Positions 15,840-25,199 of a stretch of DNA of 64,000 nt are shown here, one piece after another. The DNA lies in contig CAITDR010000124.1 in assembly GCA_903891165.1 (NCBI GenBank), forward strand, positions 1 through 64,000. The letters are read 5' to 3'. The notes under the pieces were generated by a model. The model ran no database searches and had not been told where the DNA came from. It saw only the letters and a program-made list of their open reading frames with translations. Within the stretch, counting starts at the first letter, position 1. Each line of letters begins with the position of its first letter. This stretch comes from an uncultured Pseudomonadota bacterium. GTDB taxonomy: Bacteria > Myxococcota_A > UBA796 > SXON01. The position numbers and the translations under genes were made by a program.

Positions 15840-17285
15840 TCAGTACGTCGCCCCCGGCCAAGGATCCCCCATAAAGGGGAAGTCATCCAGCACGGTCAGG
15901 CCGGTATTGCTCACCCCATCCGACACCAGCGAGCTGTAAGAACCCACGAGGAAGCCGGCCAATGCGGTCAGCTCCACATCCACCACGTCGTCGGTGATGA
16001 AGCGCCCGTTGGGGAACTCGCCAAGGCCGTTGGCCGTCCAGCTGGTGCAGCCATTCAGGTTGATGCGCAGGGCCTCGAAGGCCGAGAAGTTCTTGTTCTC
16101 TCCGGAGATCGGCCCGCCGAAGCTGTAGCCGCCCGGCATGGTGCAGAAGCCCGAATAGCCGGTGAGGAAGGCCACCACCAGATCTTCCCGGCCCGTCACC
16201 GCCGTTTCCAGACCGATGGCGGTCAGGTCGAGGGCTGCGTCGGCCTCTACTTCGAGCTGGTTGGCGTCGGGCGTACCCAGCACGGCGTTCATGTAGATGG
16301 GCAGCAGGGGCTCCGCAACCCAGCTCAAAAACTGGAGGTCGTCGCTGGGATGACTCGCGTTGAAGATGTCTTTTTCGCTGATGGGCAACACGGCTTCGTT
16401 CACCAGCGGCATACCCAGACGCGACACCTGCACCCACTCGCCACGATCCTTGTGGCTGGCGTCGGCACGCCGAACCGTCAGCGCCCGGCGGGAGGTGGTG
16501 GACCATGCGGCGATCACGTCGTTCTGACGTCCACTACTGGGTGCCAACCCATCGCGGGTCAGGCTGTCCGCATCCACTTCAATGGCGATGGAGTGGACGT
16601 TGAAGCCATAGAGCGAGTTGGTATTGGCCGTTACACCCACACCCAGAAGATCGAAGGTGTGCGCCAGGTCCACATAGAACTCCTCCTGCCGGGGACCGGC
16701 AAAGTAGCTGTAGTCCGCGCCGCCTACCGTCGTATTGTAGGTGTGTGTGGTGGTGATGATTCCGCCCGCCGCATCAGTGGGATCGTAGCCACCCACGATC
16801 ATCGAGCGCGGGCCCACATTCGCCGGAGCCACATCGCCCTGCCCGATCACCGTGGAGGTGGAGCCGTCCACCCGGGTCAGCGTGTAGGTCTGGGCGATGT
16901 TGATGTCTTCGATGCCATCCACGCCCTGCACCCCGCCATTGCCGACGCCAAAGGCCACGCCGTCATTGTAGAGGAAGGTGTCAGGAATATTGTACGTCGT
17001 GTTGGTCTGGAACTGAAAGGTGATGTCCTCCTGGCCGTCCCCTTCGTTGTCGATGTGGATCTGGTAGAGCACATCGTCGTCGAAGTTGTGGAAGTTGGGA
17101 CCGCTGTAGGGCGCCTGCAGCGGCAGGACGTTCATGATGAACACCACCTTCGAGGTGTCGTTGGGGTTGCGGAACATATAGAAGTCGGTGATGTCCGCCG
17201 AAGGATCCCGCGAAATTGCGGGGGCTTCCCGGTGAGAGGAGGCCAGGACATTCGGGCTTGCCGCGAGAAGAAGAACGCTAAGCAT
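15840..17285 (-). CDS. DUF4331 secreted protein
   Basis: 481 residues with a short signal peptide (MLSVLLLAASPNVLA). The mature protein begins SSHREAPAISRDPSADITDFYMFRNPND, the hallmark N-terminus of DUF4331, and continues with beta-rich stretches (VVFIMNVLPLQ, DVLYQIHIDNEGDGQEDITFQF). Family function is not established; members are exported and occur in myxobacteria and bacteroidetes. It lies 12 bp after the MopE-like lipoprotein gene, so they form a two-gene operon ending at the bidirectional terminator. Confidence 0.85.
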   Translation of the reverse strand: MLSVLLLAASPNVLASSHREAPAISRDPSADITDFYMFRNPNDTSKVVFIMNVLPLQAPYSGPNFHNFDDDVLYQIHIDNEGDGQEDITFQFQTNTTYNIPDTFLYNDGVAFGVGNGGVQGVDGIEDINIAQTYTLTRVDGSTSTVIGQGDVAPANVGPRSMIVGGYDPTDAAGGIITTTHTYNTTVGGADYSYFAGPRQEEFYVDLAHTFDLLGVGVTANTNSLYGFNVHSIAIEVDADSLTRDGLAPSSGRQNDVIAAWSTTSRRALTVRRADASHKDRGEWVQVSRLGMPLVNEAVLPISEKDIFNASHPSDDLQFLSWVAEPLLPIYMNAVLGTPDANQLEVEADAALDLTAIGLETAVTGREDLVVAFLTGYSGFCTMPGGYSFGGPISGENKNFSAFEALRINLNGCTSWTANGLGEFPNGRFITDDVVDVELTALAGFLVGSYSSLVSDGVSNTGLTVLDDFPFMGDPWPGATY

Positions 17286-17297
17286 GGGTGCCTCGAT

Positions 17298-19562
17298 TCA
17301 GTAAGAGAGGGTGTAGATGTCGGCAGCGGCGCTGTCGGAGACATCAGAGAAATACAGGTTTAAGGCGCTGGAAGCGACACCAGTCGGAAGTTTGAGCCCA
17401 CTGGTGGGCAGCTCCTCCGTCAGGCTTCCGTCGCTCTTGAGCCCGGTGACGCCGGAAGACTGGATATGGCTGTAGAAAAGCCAGCTTCCATCCTCGCTGA
17501 CTGCCAGTCCGCCGGGGAAGGACACCTTGAAGCCGGTGGCCAGGGTGCTGTAGGTGGAGAAGTTGCTGGAAAGCGCCAACAAGGCCGATTTCTGGGCACC
17601 CGCCCGCGCGTCCACCACATATACCCTGGTACCGTCCGGACTCACCGCCAGCGCCAGTGGCTCCGACAGGGGGCTGCCGACGTGCTCGGCCACGGGTGTA
17701 CCCCCGTTGGCATCCATGGAGAAAATGGCCGGGTAGCCATTCAGCTCGTTGCTCGTTACGTCGTCCCTTCCACTGATATACAGTGTAAGTCCGTCGGGAG
17801 AGACGGCGACATCGCCGGGCATGTCCACCACGCCGCCCGCTCCCAGCTCCACGCAGCTTCCGCTGCTTACATCCACCGCAAAGACCTCTCCGATGTGATC
17901 CGCCGAGCTGGTTTCAGCAGCAGCATCGGCCACATAGAGGGTGGTTCCGTCGGGAGACAGCGCCAGACCGGTGGGCTGTACCAGAGGATCTCCGCTGTAG
18001 ATCTCGGTGATGGCGCCGGTGCTCAGGTCCACCCCCACCACGGCCGCTTCGCCCGCGGTGTTGAAGCCCACGGCATAGAGGGAGGTGGCATTGGCGGCCA
18101 CGTCGATGGCTTCGCTCAGGTCTGCGGTAGCAGAGATCGGGGAAAATGCTGCATTTTCCAGGGGATCGTCGGCATTGGCCACATAGCCGCTGGGCTGGCT
18201 GCAGGAGGTGAGCATGGTGTCGGGGTCGCCGGAGCCATCTCCGTCGCGGTCGATGTACCAGGTGCCGCCCACCACAGCGGTGTCGTTGTCGTCGATAAGC
18301 CCGTCGCAGTCATTATCTACTGTGTCGCAGATTTCATCTACACCAGGGTTCAAGCTGGCATCTGCGTCGTCACAGTCGCCATCGGCGGGGGCTTCGCCGG
18401 GAAGCGCCTCGCAAGAAACCGTCGCATTGCCAGTTCCGTAGCCATCGCCATCGGCGTCGGTGTACCAGCTGCTGGCGCCCACCACGCCCACGTCATCGTC
18501 GTCGGCGACGCCGTTGCAGTCTTCGTCCACGTTGCCGCTGTCACAGACTTCGATGGCATCGGGGTTGACGAAGGGATCGCTGTCGTCGCAGTCGTTGCCA
18601 TCGGCCACGCCGATGGCCGCACAGGCGACCAGGCCGGTGCTGGCGTTGCCAAAGCCGTCGCCGTCGTTGTCCTGGTACCAGGTGGTCGCGTTCTGGAGGT
18701 TGGGATCGTCGTCATCGACGAGGGCATCGCAGTTGTTGTCCTGGCTGTCGCAGATCTCAGCATTGCCAGGGTACAAGGCGCTGTTGCTATCGTCGCAGTC
18801 ATCGCTGGAAGAGGCGTAGCCCGCCGGTGCGCGGCATGCCTCGATGGTGGCAGCGACCGTGCCGTGGCCATCCAGGTCATTGTCGGCGTAGAAGCTGCTC
18901 TGACCGGTGACGTCGGCATCGGCATCGTCGGTGTTGCCATCGCAGTCGTTGTCCAGACCGTCGCAGACTTCGGTGCCGCCAGGGCGGGCTTCTGCAGAGC
19001 TGTCGTCGCAATCCACTGGCTCGTTGACATAGCCGTTGGGCGCGGTGCAGGCCACAATCGGGCTGGTCTGGTCGCCGTAGCCATCGCTGTCGCGGTCGGC
19101 GTAGAAGGTGGCGCCGCCGGTGCGGTTGGGGTCGGCATCGTCGATCAGGCCGTCGCAGTCGTTATCCACACTGTCGCAGACTTCAGAGGCGTCAGGGTTG
19201 ATCGCCGCGTCGGCATCGTTGCAGTCTTCGTCGTTGGTGACGTGGCCGGTCGGTGCAGCGCAGGCGGTGATTCCCGTGCCCGCACCGGCGCCGTCGCCGT
19301 CGGCAGCGGCGTAGAAGCTGGTACCGCCGGTGACGGTAGGATCGGCGTCGTCCGCCAATTCGTCGCAGTTGTTGTCCTGACCATCGCAGATCTCGGCGGC
19401 TGCCGGATTTACGTTGGCGTCGTTGTCATTACAGTCTTCACCCGCCGAAAAACCGTCGGCATCCAGATCGGAGGGAGCAGGTCCCGTATCTTTGCCGGTA
19501 TCGTTGGGTGGAGGACAACCTGCCAATACGGCCAGGCTGCTCAGGAGAAGCAAGGTTCTCAT
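17298..19562 (-). CDS. MopE-like metal-binding-repeat lipoprotein with C-terminal beta propeller
   Basis: 754 residues. Lipoprotein signal MRTLLLLSSLAVLAGC (lipobox LAGC). From about 30 to 450 there are six complete 'putative metal-binding motif' blocks, each with DGDGYG-like loops, ACxxPxGY, DCDD and CDxxDNNCDG, then a partial seventh lacking its Cys end. Similar repeats occur in copper-binding MopE and many myxobacterial surface proteins. Residues about 480-754 form propeller-like units with repeated LxxPxGLALSPDGTTLYVAD motifs, as in YncE/NHL proteins. Codon-level repetition makes the opposite strand look open (726 codons), but that is a shadow. First gene of the operon with DUF4331; GGAGG precedes the start. 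Confidence 0.85.
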   Translation of the reverse strand: MRTLLLLSSLAVLAGCPPPNDTGKDTGPAPSDLDADGFSAGEDCNDNDANVNPAAAEICDGQDNNCDELADDADPTVTGGTSFYAAADGDGAGAGTGITACAAPTGHVTNDEDCNDADAAINPDASEVCDSVDNDCDGLIDDADPNRTGGATFYADRDSDGYGDQTSPIVACTAPNGYVNEPVDCDDSSAEARPGGTEVCDGLDNDCDGNTDDADADVTGQSSFYADNDLDGHGTVAATIEACRAPAGYASSSDDCDDSNSALYPGNAEICDSQDNNCDALVDDDDPNLQNATTWYQDNDGDGFGNASTGLVACAAIGVADGNDCDDSDPFVNPDAIEVCDSGNVDEDCNGVADDDDVGVVGASSWYTDADGDGYGTGNATVSCEALPGEAPADGDCDDADASLNPGVDEICDTVDNDCDGLIDDNDTAVVGGTWYIDRDGDGSGDPDTMLTSCSQPSGYVANADDPLENAAFSPISATADLSEAIDVAANATSLYAVGFNTAGEAAVVGVDLSTGAITEIYSGDPLVQPTGLALSPDGTTLYVADAAAETSSADHIGEVFAVDVSSGSCVELGAGGVVDMPGDVAVSPDGLTLYISGRDDVTSNELNGYPAIFSMDANGGTPVAEHVGSPLSEPLALAVSPDGTRVYVVDARAGAQKSALLALSSNFSTYSTLATGFKVSFPGGLAVSEDGSWLFYSHIQSSGVTGLKSDGSLTEELPTSGLKLPTGVASSALNLYFSDVSDSAAADIYTLSY

Positions 19563-19923
19563 CCAGTGACCTCCATCGGCGCGGAAAGCACCGCGGCCAG
19601 GATACGGATTTTGACCAGAAAAGGATCGGCAGGCCTCAAAAGATAGCTCTTTGCAAATTCCGGGAGGGAGGACTCCCTCGGGTGGCGCAGAAATCCTTCA
19701 AAAAATCGACTGTCCTTGCTCCGCTTTTTGCCTGATATCTTCATAAGGCCGCTTGCCCGACCTCTTTGGGCCAAGACCGGAGGCGCCACTTTGGTACGCT
19801 ACCTTACAGATGTCCAGCTTCGGCCCCTGCAATGCTGGCGATCCGTCTGGAATCTGGCAGGCTTGCCGGGAAGAGATGATCCTTTTCGCATTGCCACGCG
19901 TAGTGGCACCAGGAGACCTGACG
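19563..19923. other. Divergent intergenic region between two lipoprotein genes
   Basis: 361 bp between the MopE-like gene (minus) and the HxH-repeat lipoprotein (plus). GGGAG..CTCCC is a small inverted repeat near 19660. The plus gene has GGAG 8 bases before its ATG; the minus gene has GGAGG about 8 bases before its start. Promoters for both must lie here, but I see no convincing -35/-10 pair. Confidence 0.5.
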
Positions 19924-21294
19924 ATGTACCGACTGCTTCCCTTCCTCCCCTCGCTCTTCCTCCTCACCGGCTGCCCCCCTGAAGAAGTTAAGGAGAGCAT
20001 TCCCGAATCCGATACCGATACGGATACCGATACCGACACGGACACCGATACCGACGCCGATGCGGACCCGGTGGTGTCGATCACCAGCCCCACCAACGGC
20101 GCCCAGCTCACCGGCGGTCAGGTGGACCTCACCTACACCGTGGAGAATTTTGTGATGGACCCCGCCGCCATCGGCGGCGCAGCGGTAGAAGGTGTGGGCC
20201 ATGCCCACATCTACGTGGACAGCAACTACATAGATGCAACCGCCGATCTGGACTATTCGCTGTTGGGCCTGTCCAGCGGTCCCCACAACATCGAAGTACG
20301 TCTCGCCAACAACGACCACTCTGAGCTGGGGATCTCCGACAGCCTGACCATTGAGATGATCAGCCCCTCCATCCAGATCCTCGCTCCGCAGACCGGCTCG
20401 CCGGTGCCCGGATCTTCGGTGGAGATGCAGGTGCAGATCGGGGACTTCACCCTGGATCCTATCGGCAGCCCCAACGCAACCGGGCACGGGCACTACCATG
20501 TGGAAGTGGACGGCGTCTACTTCGACCTGAGCAACGACCCCACCACCGCCTACGCCACCCGGCTATCGGCCGGCGCCCACAACATCACCGTGCGGCTGGT
20601 GGCCAACGATCACCTGCCGATCCAGAACGGTGGCACCTGTGGGGCGGATAACCTGACCTGTTCCAGCATTGACATCACCGTGCCTGCCGACGGTCCCCAG
20701 CTCGCTCTGAGCGACTACGGCGGCGATTATGGCTCGGCGACCGTGCCGGTCAACACCACGGTCAGCAACTTCACGCTGGAGCCCGATCATGTAGGTGGAA
20801 CCAACGAAAGTGGACATGGCCACATCCACATCTACGTGGACGGCAGCTACTACAACTACACCTCGCTGACCAGCGACTGGATCTACAACCTGGCCCCCGG
20901 TGACCACACGATCAAGGTGGTCCTGGCGAACAATGATCACAGCGAGCTTGGGGTTGTAGACTACCGCTATGTGACCGTGGCGGCAAACGCGACCGACGTG
21001 CGCATCAGCTCTCCCGCCAACAACGAGGTGGTGACCAGCACCTTCTATACCAACATTTCCGTAAGCAACTTTACGATGGTGGACCCCACCTTCAACACGG
21101 TAAATATGCCAGGGGAAGGGCACTATCACCTGTACCTGGATGGCATCTACTACGGGCTTTCCTACGACACCAGCATCATGATGAGCAACCTGTTGCCCGG
21201 CAGCCACACCCTTCAGGTGGAGCTGACCAACAACGATCACTCCGATCTGAACCCGCAGACGCTGAGCGCTCCGATCAACATTACGGTGCAGTAG
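19924..21294 (+). CDS. Four-repeat HxH/NDH lipoprotein, unknown function
   Basis: 456 residues from the ATG at 19924 (GGAG upstream); the tracked ORF starts earlier without support. Lipoprotein signal MYRLLPFLPSLFLLTGC, then an Asp/Thr linker (DTDTDTDT...) encoded by a GATACC-like tandem repeat. Four Ig-like or beta-sandwich repeats of about 100 residues follow, each with a His motif (GHAHIYVD, GHGHYHVEVD, GHGHIHIYVD, GEGHYHLYLD) and most ending in LANNDHSELG or a variant. HxH plus NDH suggests metal or ligand binding; DUF4399 (HHHLLID-type) is the nearest pattern I know. A surface role is likely. The gene end overlaps the convergent TPR gene by 14 bp. Confidence 0.7.
   Translation: MYRLLPFLPSLFLLTGCPPEEVKESIPESDTDTDTDTDTDTDTDADADPVVSITSPTNGAQLTGGQVDLTYTVENFVMDPAAIGGAAVEGVGHAHIYVDSNYIDATADLDYSLLGLSSGPHNIEVRLANNDHSELGISDSLTIEMISPSIQILAPQTGSPVPGSSVEMQVQIGDFTLDPIGSPNATGHGHYHVEVDGVYFDLSNDPTTAYATRLSAGAHNITVRLVANDHLPIQNGGTCGADNLTCSSIDITVPADGPQLALSDYGGDYGSATVPVNTTVSNFTLEPDHVGGTNESGHGHIHIYVDGSYYNYTSLTSDWIYNLAPGDHTIKVVLANNDHSELGVVDYRYVTVAANATDVRISSPANNEVVTSTFYTNISVSNFTMVDPTFNTVNMPGEGHYHLYLDGIYYGLSYDTSIMMSNLLPGSHTLQVELTNNDHSDLNPQTLSAPINITVQ
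20007..20068 (+). repeat. GATACC/GACACC tandem repeat encoding the Asp-Thr linker
   Basis: About ten near-identical hexamers (GATACC, GATACG, GACACC) encode DTDTDTDT then DADAD. It forms the spacer between the lipid anchor and the first beta domain, and is a likely site of length variation by replication slippage. Confidence 0.75.
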
Positions 21295-22807
21295 AAGAGA
21301 GGAACTCAGCGGCCCGTTTTGCACGCGGGCCGCTGGGATCCAGGGCCAGGTAGCGTGTCCAGGCATCCCGCGTTCGTCCGTCGGGAGCATCCTGGTAGAA
21401 CCTACCTCTTTCATACCAGGCGCGCGCATACTCGGGCGAGAGGGTACAGGCCCGGTTGTAGTGGGCGGCGGCCAGCGCCCGGCTGGTCGCCTTGGGGCTT
21501 GCCTCGTAGAAGCTGCCCAACAACAGATGCATCGCCGGATCCTCTGGCCAGCGGATCACCGCTTCACGGGCATCGATCAAGCCTTTTTCTGGCCCACCCA
21601 GGATGGCGCGTCGCATTTGGATACGTGCAACCAGCTCATTTTCGAAGGGGTTGGAGGAGGAGGCGGCGGCGCTCATCGCATCGGTGAGGCGGTCCACGGC
21701 CTCTGGCTCCAATGCCAACGCCGAAGCCAAGGCGGCGGCCCAGATCAGCGCCGGACGCAGGGGCGGCGGTGTAGGCTCCTGGGGACGCTCGCCGCGCCCC
21801 TCCGCCTGGACGAGGTAGCGGAGGCCGGGGAGCAGCGCTGCCTGGGCTTGGAGACGCTCCTGCTCCTTCAGGAGCACATCCGCCTGCTCCACCCGATCCA
21901 GATCCAGCAGCAACAAGAGCCGCGCCACCAGGACATCGGCCGCCGCCGGAGAGGCCGGCCCCAGATCCGCCAGCCCTTCGCGCAGCTCGCCCTTCCGCGC
22001 GTGGACCGCCGCCAACACCAGTAGTGCATCGGGATCTGTGCCGTCGGTAGCCCGCGAAAGTTCCGCAATCGAGAGCGCTTTTGCTACATCGCCACGCCCC
22101 AAAAGTGCCCGGGCCTGCACACCCAGGACCCGCGCTCGCAGACGGCCGGGCAGTCGATAGCGCACCTGCACCAGATCGGCGAGCTGCACCTGCACGTCGG
22201 GCGTACCCAGCTCCACCCGCAGCACCTGAGCCAGCAGATGATCGGGATGATCCAGCAGAATTGAGCGTAGCTCCTGCGCGCTCTCCTCCTGGCGCCCGGC
22301 AGCGTGCAAGATCCGTACCCGCAGCAGGCGCACCCGCAGAGCGGCCAGCTCCTGGATGCCATTCATCCAGGACAAGGCGGCACCGGGCTCGCCCCCAGAC
22401 AGGGCAATACGGGCGTAGATCAAGCGCTCTTCGTCGGTAGCCGGAGGAGCCGGGCCCAGGATACGGCGGGCCTGTCCCAGGTCCCCGTCGCGCAGCGCCA
22501 GCTCGGCGCGGACCAGGCGGGAAGCCGGGTCTTCGGGCGGCAGGGAGGCCACCCAGAGCTCCACCTGCTTACGACGGTCGGGCGCCACCTCGAAGTCCAG
22601 GATGGCCAGCCGTATCGTCGCAAGGGCGGCGTCCACGGCAACGGGATCGGGGGCGCTCTCGCGACGCTGGAGCAGGCGCTGCTCCTCGTCCCGAAGGCTT
22701 TCCAGGGAGGCCTCGCCCAAGGCTTCCGCCGCCTCCACACCGAGCTCCTGAGGAGAGAGTGGAGGGGAACCGCAGCCGAACAGCACCAGCAGCAGGCCGA
22801 GCAACAT
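21281..22807 (-). CDS. TPR-repeat lipoprotein
   Basis: 508 residues; signal MLLGLLLVLFGC ends in a lipobox (LFGC). Successive TPR-like helix pairs fill the protein (LIYARIALSGGEPGAALSWMN, VRLLRVRILHAAGRQEESAQELRSIL, MHLLLGSFYEASPKATSRALAAAHYNRA, AWYERGRFYQD). The Ala/Leu/Arg-rich middle is less regular. No catalytic motif. It follows the TPR/membrane gene by 1 bp and is last in a long minus-strand group; its 3' end overlaps the plus-strand lipoprotein gene by 14 bp. Probably a periplasm-facing scaffold. Confidence 0.7.
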   Translation of the reverse strand: MLLGLLLVLFGCGSPPLSPQELGVEAAEALGEASLESLRDEEQRLLQRRESAPDPVAVDAALATIRLAILDFEVAPDRRKQVELWVASLPPEDPASRLVRAELALRDGDLGQARRILGPAPPATDEERLIYARIALSGGEPGAALSWMNGIQELAALRVRLLRVRILHAAGRQEESAQELRSILLDHPDHLLAQVLRVELGTPDVQVQLADLVQVRYRLPGRLRARVLGVQARALLGRGDVAKALSIAELSRATDGTDPDALLVLAAVHARKGELREGLADLGPASPAAADVLVARLLLLLDLDRVEQADVLLKEQERLQAQAALLPGLRYLVQAEGRGERPQEPTPPPLRPALIWAAALASALALEPEAVDRLTDAMSAAASSSNPFENELVARIQMRRAILGGPEKGLIDAREAVIRWPEDPAMHLLLGSFYEASPKATSRALAAAHYNRACTLSPEYARAWYERGRFYQDAPDGRTRDAWTRYLALDPSGPRAKRAAEFLSSTAP

Positions 22808-22808
22808 C

Positions 22809-24224
22809 TCAGCCTTGGAGGAACCAGATCAGCACTACCAGAGCAAAAAAAGCCAGACCCATCAGCGCGACCAGCGCCGCCAACAGCTTGGTCAGCGCAC
22901 CCATGTCCGGGGCGGCAGGTGGCGGCGGCGCCACCTCTTCCGACTCCGGATCAGGGCCGGAGAGCAGAGCCGATCCCGAAGATGGAACCGGCACTTTTTC
23001 AATCACTTCCATGGGCCGCTTGCGCGACTCGGTGGGCTCGTTCAGGGGTTCGGGCGCGGGTGCCGACCGCGAGAGCTGCACCAGGTTTTCGTCCTCCTCC
23101 TCCATCCGTGCGGGCTCGGCCTCCGATGCCGAGGGCTGCACACCCATAGACGCCTGCCAATCCCGAAGATTCAGCGTCTCCCGTAGGTTTTCGTCCTTCC
23201 GCGTGTGCATGGGCTTACGCTGGCCATTTTCGCCAGGGCGCAGCACCAGCATGATCTGGGTGTCCTCGGCGCGGCCGGGGACATTGGCGGAGTTCATCTG
23301 AGCGGCATCTTTGCCAGGATCCGTGTCCTCCTGAGCGGATAACATCTGCTCCCGCGTTGCGATGGGGGAGAAGCTGGTGTGCTCCTCGCGGTCGTCGCGA
23401 CGAGAGGCCTGCACCGTCACCTTGAAGAGCGACGGGAAGTTGGCCCCCTCCTCCATCATCACCGCTGCCTGTTTGGCTTCCGTATGTTCGGGTTCCTCTG
23501 CCAGATCTGCCCCACCCAGCTCTTCAAGGAGCTTGTCCACGGGGCTGTCCTTGCTGGTGAAGGTGCCATTGAGTCCCCAGAGCAGGTCCTGAACCCGACG
23601 ATTCTCCGGGTCCATCCTCCGCAAACGCTCCAAAATACTCTGCGCCCGAAAAGAGGAGCCAGTCGTAAGAAAATACTCGGCCAACCCGATCAAGGCGGCG
23701 GGATCCCCGCTCCCCTCGATCTCCCGCGCCTGTTGCCCCAAGCGCACCGGCTCGGCCTGCGCGCGCTTCCACAGCTCCTCCACCTCGGGTCCAGAACGAT
23801 GTTCCCGGAGCGCGGTGAGAATCTTCCGGGCATGCGAAGGCCAACCCCGCTCCAGGTAGATCTCGGCCAGCAGGCGCTGTGCCTCCACATCCTCGGGGTT
23901 ACTTTCGGTCACTTCGCGTGCCCGCGCCATGGCCCGATCCATCAGCCGCAGGGCGAACAGGGCGCGAGCCTCCGCAAAACGTGACCTTCGAGTAGGGTTT
24001 CCGCCAACCACCCACGCTTCAACAACACGAATGACGTTGCGATGATCGCTGCGCGCAGAGAGCTGCTGCACCAGCTCGTCCAGGCGGCGATCTCGGGGCG
24101 ACAGGAGGGGAGAGGGGGCGACAGGAGGCAAGGGCAAAAGATACCACGGATCGGGATTGCGCGCCGCTACAAGGCGACCCGCAAACCGAGGTGGCCCCCA
24201 AAGCTCTGATCCAGGGGTCCCCAA
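22809..24224 (-). CDS. TPR protein with disordered linker and C-terminal membrane anchor
   Basis: 471 residues if read from the TTG at 24224, which overlaps the upstream gene by 58 bp; later TTG codons around 24131-24137 may be the true start. The N-terminal half is TPR-like (ARALFALRLMDRAMARAREV, EAQRLLAEIYLERGWPSHARKIL, LIGLAEYFLTTGSSFRAQSILERL). Residues about 230-440 are acidic, low-complexity linker. A single helix LLAALVALMGLAFFALVVLIWF ends the chain, so it is a tail-anchored inner-membrane protein facing the cytoplasm. Function unknown. Confidence 0.6.
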   Translation of the reverse strand: MGTPGSELWGPPRFAGRLVAARNPDPWYLLPLPPVAPSPLLSPRDRRLDELVQQLSARSDHRNVIRVVEAWVVGGNPTRRSRFAEARALFALRLMDRAMARAREVTESNPEDVEAQRLLAEIYLERGWPSHARKILTALREHRSGPEVEELWKRAQAEPVRLGQQAREIEGSGDPAALIGLAEYFLTTGSSFRAQSILERLRRMDPENRRVQDLLWGLNGTFTSKDSPVDKLLEELGGADLAEEPEHTEAKQAAVMMEEGANFPSLFKVTVQASRRDDREEHTSFSPIATREQMLSAQEDTDPGKDAAQMNSANVPGRAEDTQIMLVLRPGENGQRKPMHTRKDENLRETLNLRDWQASMGVQPSASEAEPARMEEEDENLVQLSRSAPAPEPLNEPTESRKRPMEVIEKVPVPSSGSALLSGPDPESEEVAPPPPAAPDMGALTKLLAALVALMGLAFFALVVLIWFLQG

Positions 24225-25153
24225 TTCAGCTGTCCGTACACTTTTACCAGGAAAATGTTGGCTTGGACACCGGCAAAGACGCGCGCGGAGCTGTCCGCAG
24301 CCAGACCGTTTGTGACCAGCGTGGCATCCACCCGCCCAAGCCGTTGTTTCTGGCCTTCATATTCGATTTGTAGCGGGCCTCCCAGGGACAGATCCGTGGT
24401 GGCCCGGCTGCCGCCCAGGCGCAGGTCGAAACCCAGGCCGGTATAGAGGCCCACCACCGAGAGGCGCATATTGGTGGACAGCTCGATGGGGACGGTGCTG
24501 GCATTGCTCTCCAGCGTAAAACTGCCGGAGGCATCCCAGCGTACGGCGTCGGCCTCGACCGGCATGGTCTGAGAAAGCTGCAGATGGTAACGCGATAGCT
24601 CGTAGCCGGTCGTCAGATCCAGGCCGCCCCACTCCACAATTCCCTTGTGCGGTGGCCGGATCATCTTGAACTGTAGATGGGCCCCCAGGTTCTGCATCTC
24701 CGCCTCAAAAACGCCGGTTTTTCCTTTCAGGGCCATCCCGTTGACCGAAAGCACAAAACGCCGGAGGACACTCTCGTCACCAGAAAGAAAGCCCAGGTTC
24801 AAGGCTGCCATCAGGGAAAGCTGCACCGAATAGCCACCTTCAGGAAGCTGCTCTGGGCCCCAGGTGAGCGAGGGGGCGATGCCGTTTTCCGAGCTGCCAA
24901 AGGAGGCGCCCACCACAAAACGCTGGGGGTTGCTGGCATAGTCCACCCCCATCCCTTTGGTGGACAGGGCGTTGGCATTGGCCATCCGCTCCAGGAACTC
25001 TTCGTGCCCGTCGATATGCAGGGTTCCATCCACCTTATCGGCGATGTCTTGCTGGATCTGCTCGGCGTCCAACCCCGCCTGGGCGGCCAGCTGAGGGTCC
25101 ACCTGCACCCGGACCTGCTGCGCCAGCGCCATGCTGAAAAGTGCGATGATCAT
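24167..25153 (-). CDS. Exported envelope beta-barrel-like protein
   Basis: 328 residues from the ATG at 25153, chosen because it has a perfect AGGAGG site and gives a signal peptide (MIIALFSMALA); the tracked ORF extends upstream without support. After a helical stretch (DAEQIQQDIADKVDGTLHIDG) the rest alternates beta strands with amphipathic character (YSVQLSLMAALNLGF, LSVVGLYTGLGFDLRLGG, VFAGVQANIFLVKVYGQLNW), ending HLGLRVAL as outer-membrane proteins do. No named family recognised. It is 46 bp after the VWA gene, in the same direction as the MoxR/VWA operon. Confidence 0.6.
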   Translation of the reverse strand: MIIALFSMALAQQVRVQVDPQLAAQAGLDAEQIQQDIADKVDGTLHIDGHEEFLERMANANALSTKGMGVDYASNPQRFVVGASFGSSENGIAPSLTWGPEQLPEGGYSVQLSLMAALNLGFLSGDESVLRRFVLSVNGMALKGKTGVFEAEMQNLGAHLQFKMIRPPHKGIVEWGGLDLTTGYELSRYHLQLSQTMPVEADAVRWDASGSFTLESNASTVPIELSTNMRLSVVGLYTGLGFDLRLGGSRATTDLSLGGPLQIEYEGQKQRLGRVDATLVTNGLAADSSARVFAGVQANIFLVKVYGQLNWGPLDQSFGGHLGLRVAL

Positions 25154-25199
25154 CGTGCCTCCTGGGGATTGGACACCACTTAAGAACTCTCTAACGCCC

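Noticed and set aside
15786-17363. 525-codon plus-strand ORF opposite DUF4331
   Set aside because: Antisense shadow; low-complexity His/Gly/Val composition and no signal, while the minus frame is a clear DUF4331 protein.
18350-19138. 262-codon ORF rich in Thr/Pro/Ala in another frame of the MopE-like gene
   Set aside because: Typical frame-shifted reading of the D-x-D repeat codons.
17466-19646. 726-codon plus-strand ORF opposite the MopE-like gene
   Set aside because: Mirror image of codon-repetitive metal-motif DNA; the minus strand has a lipobox, Cys repeats and a known family.
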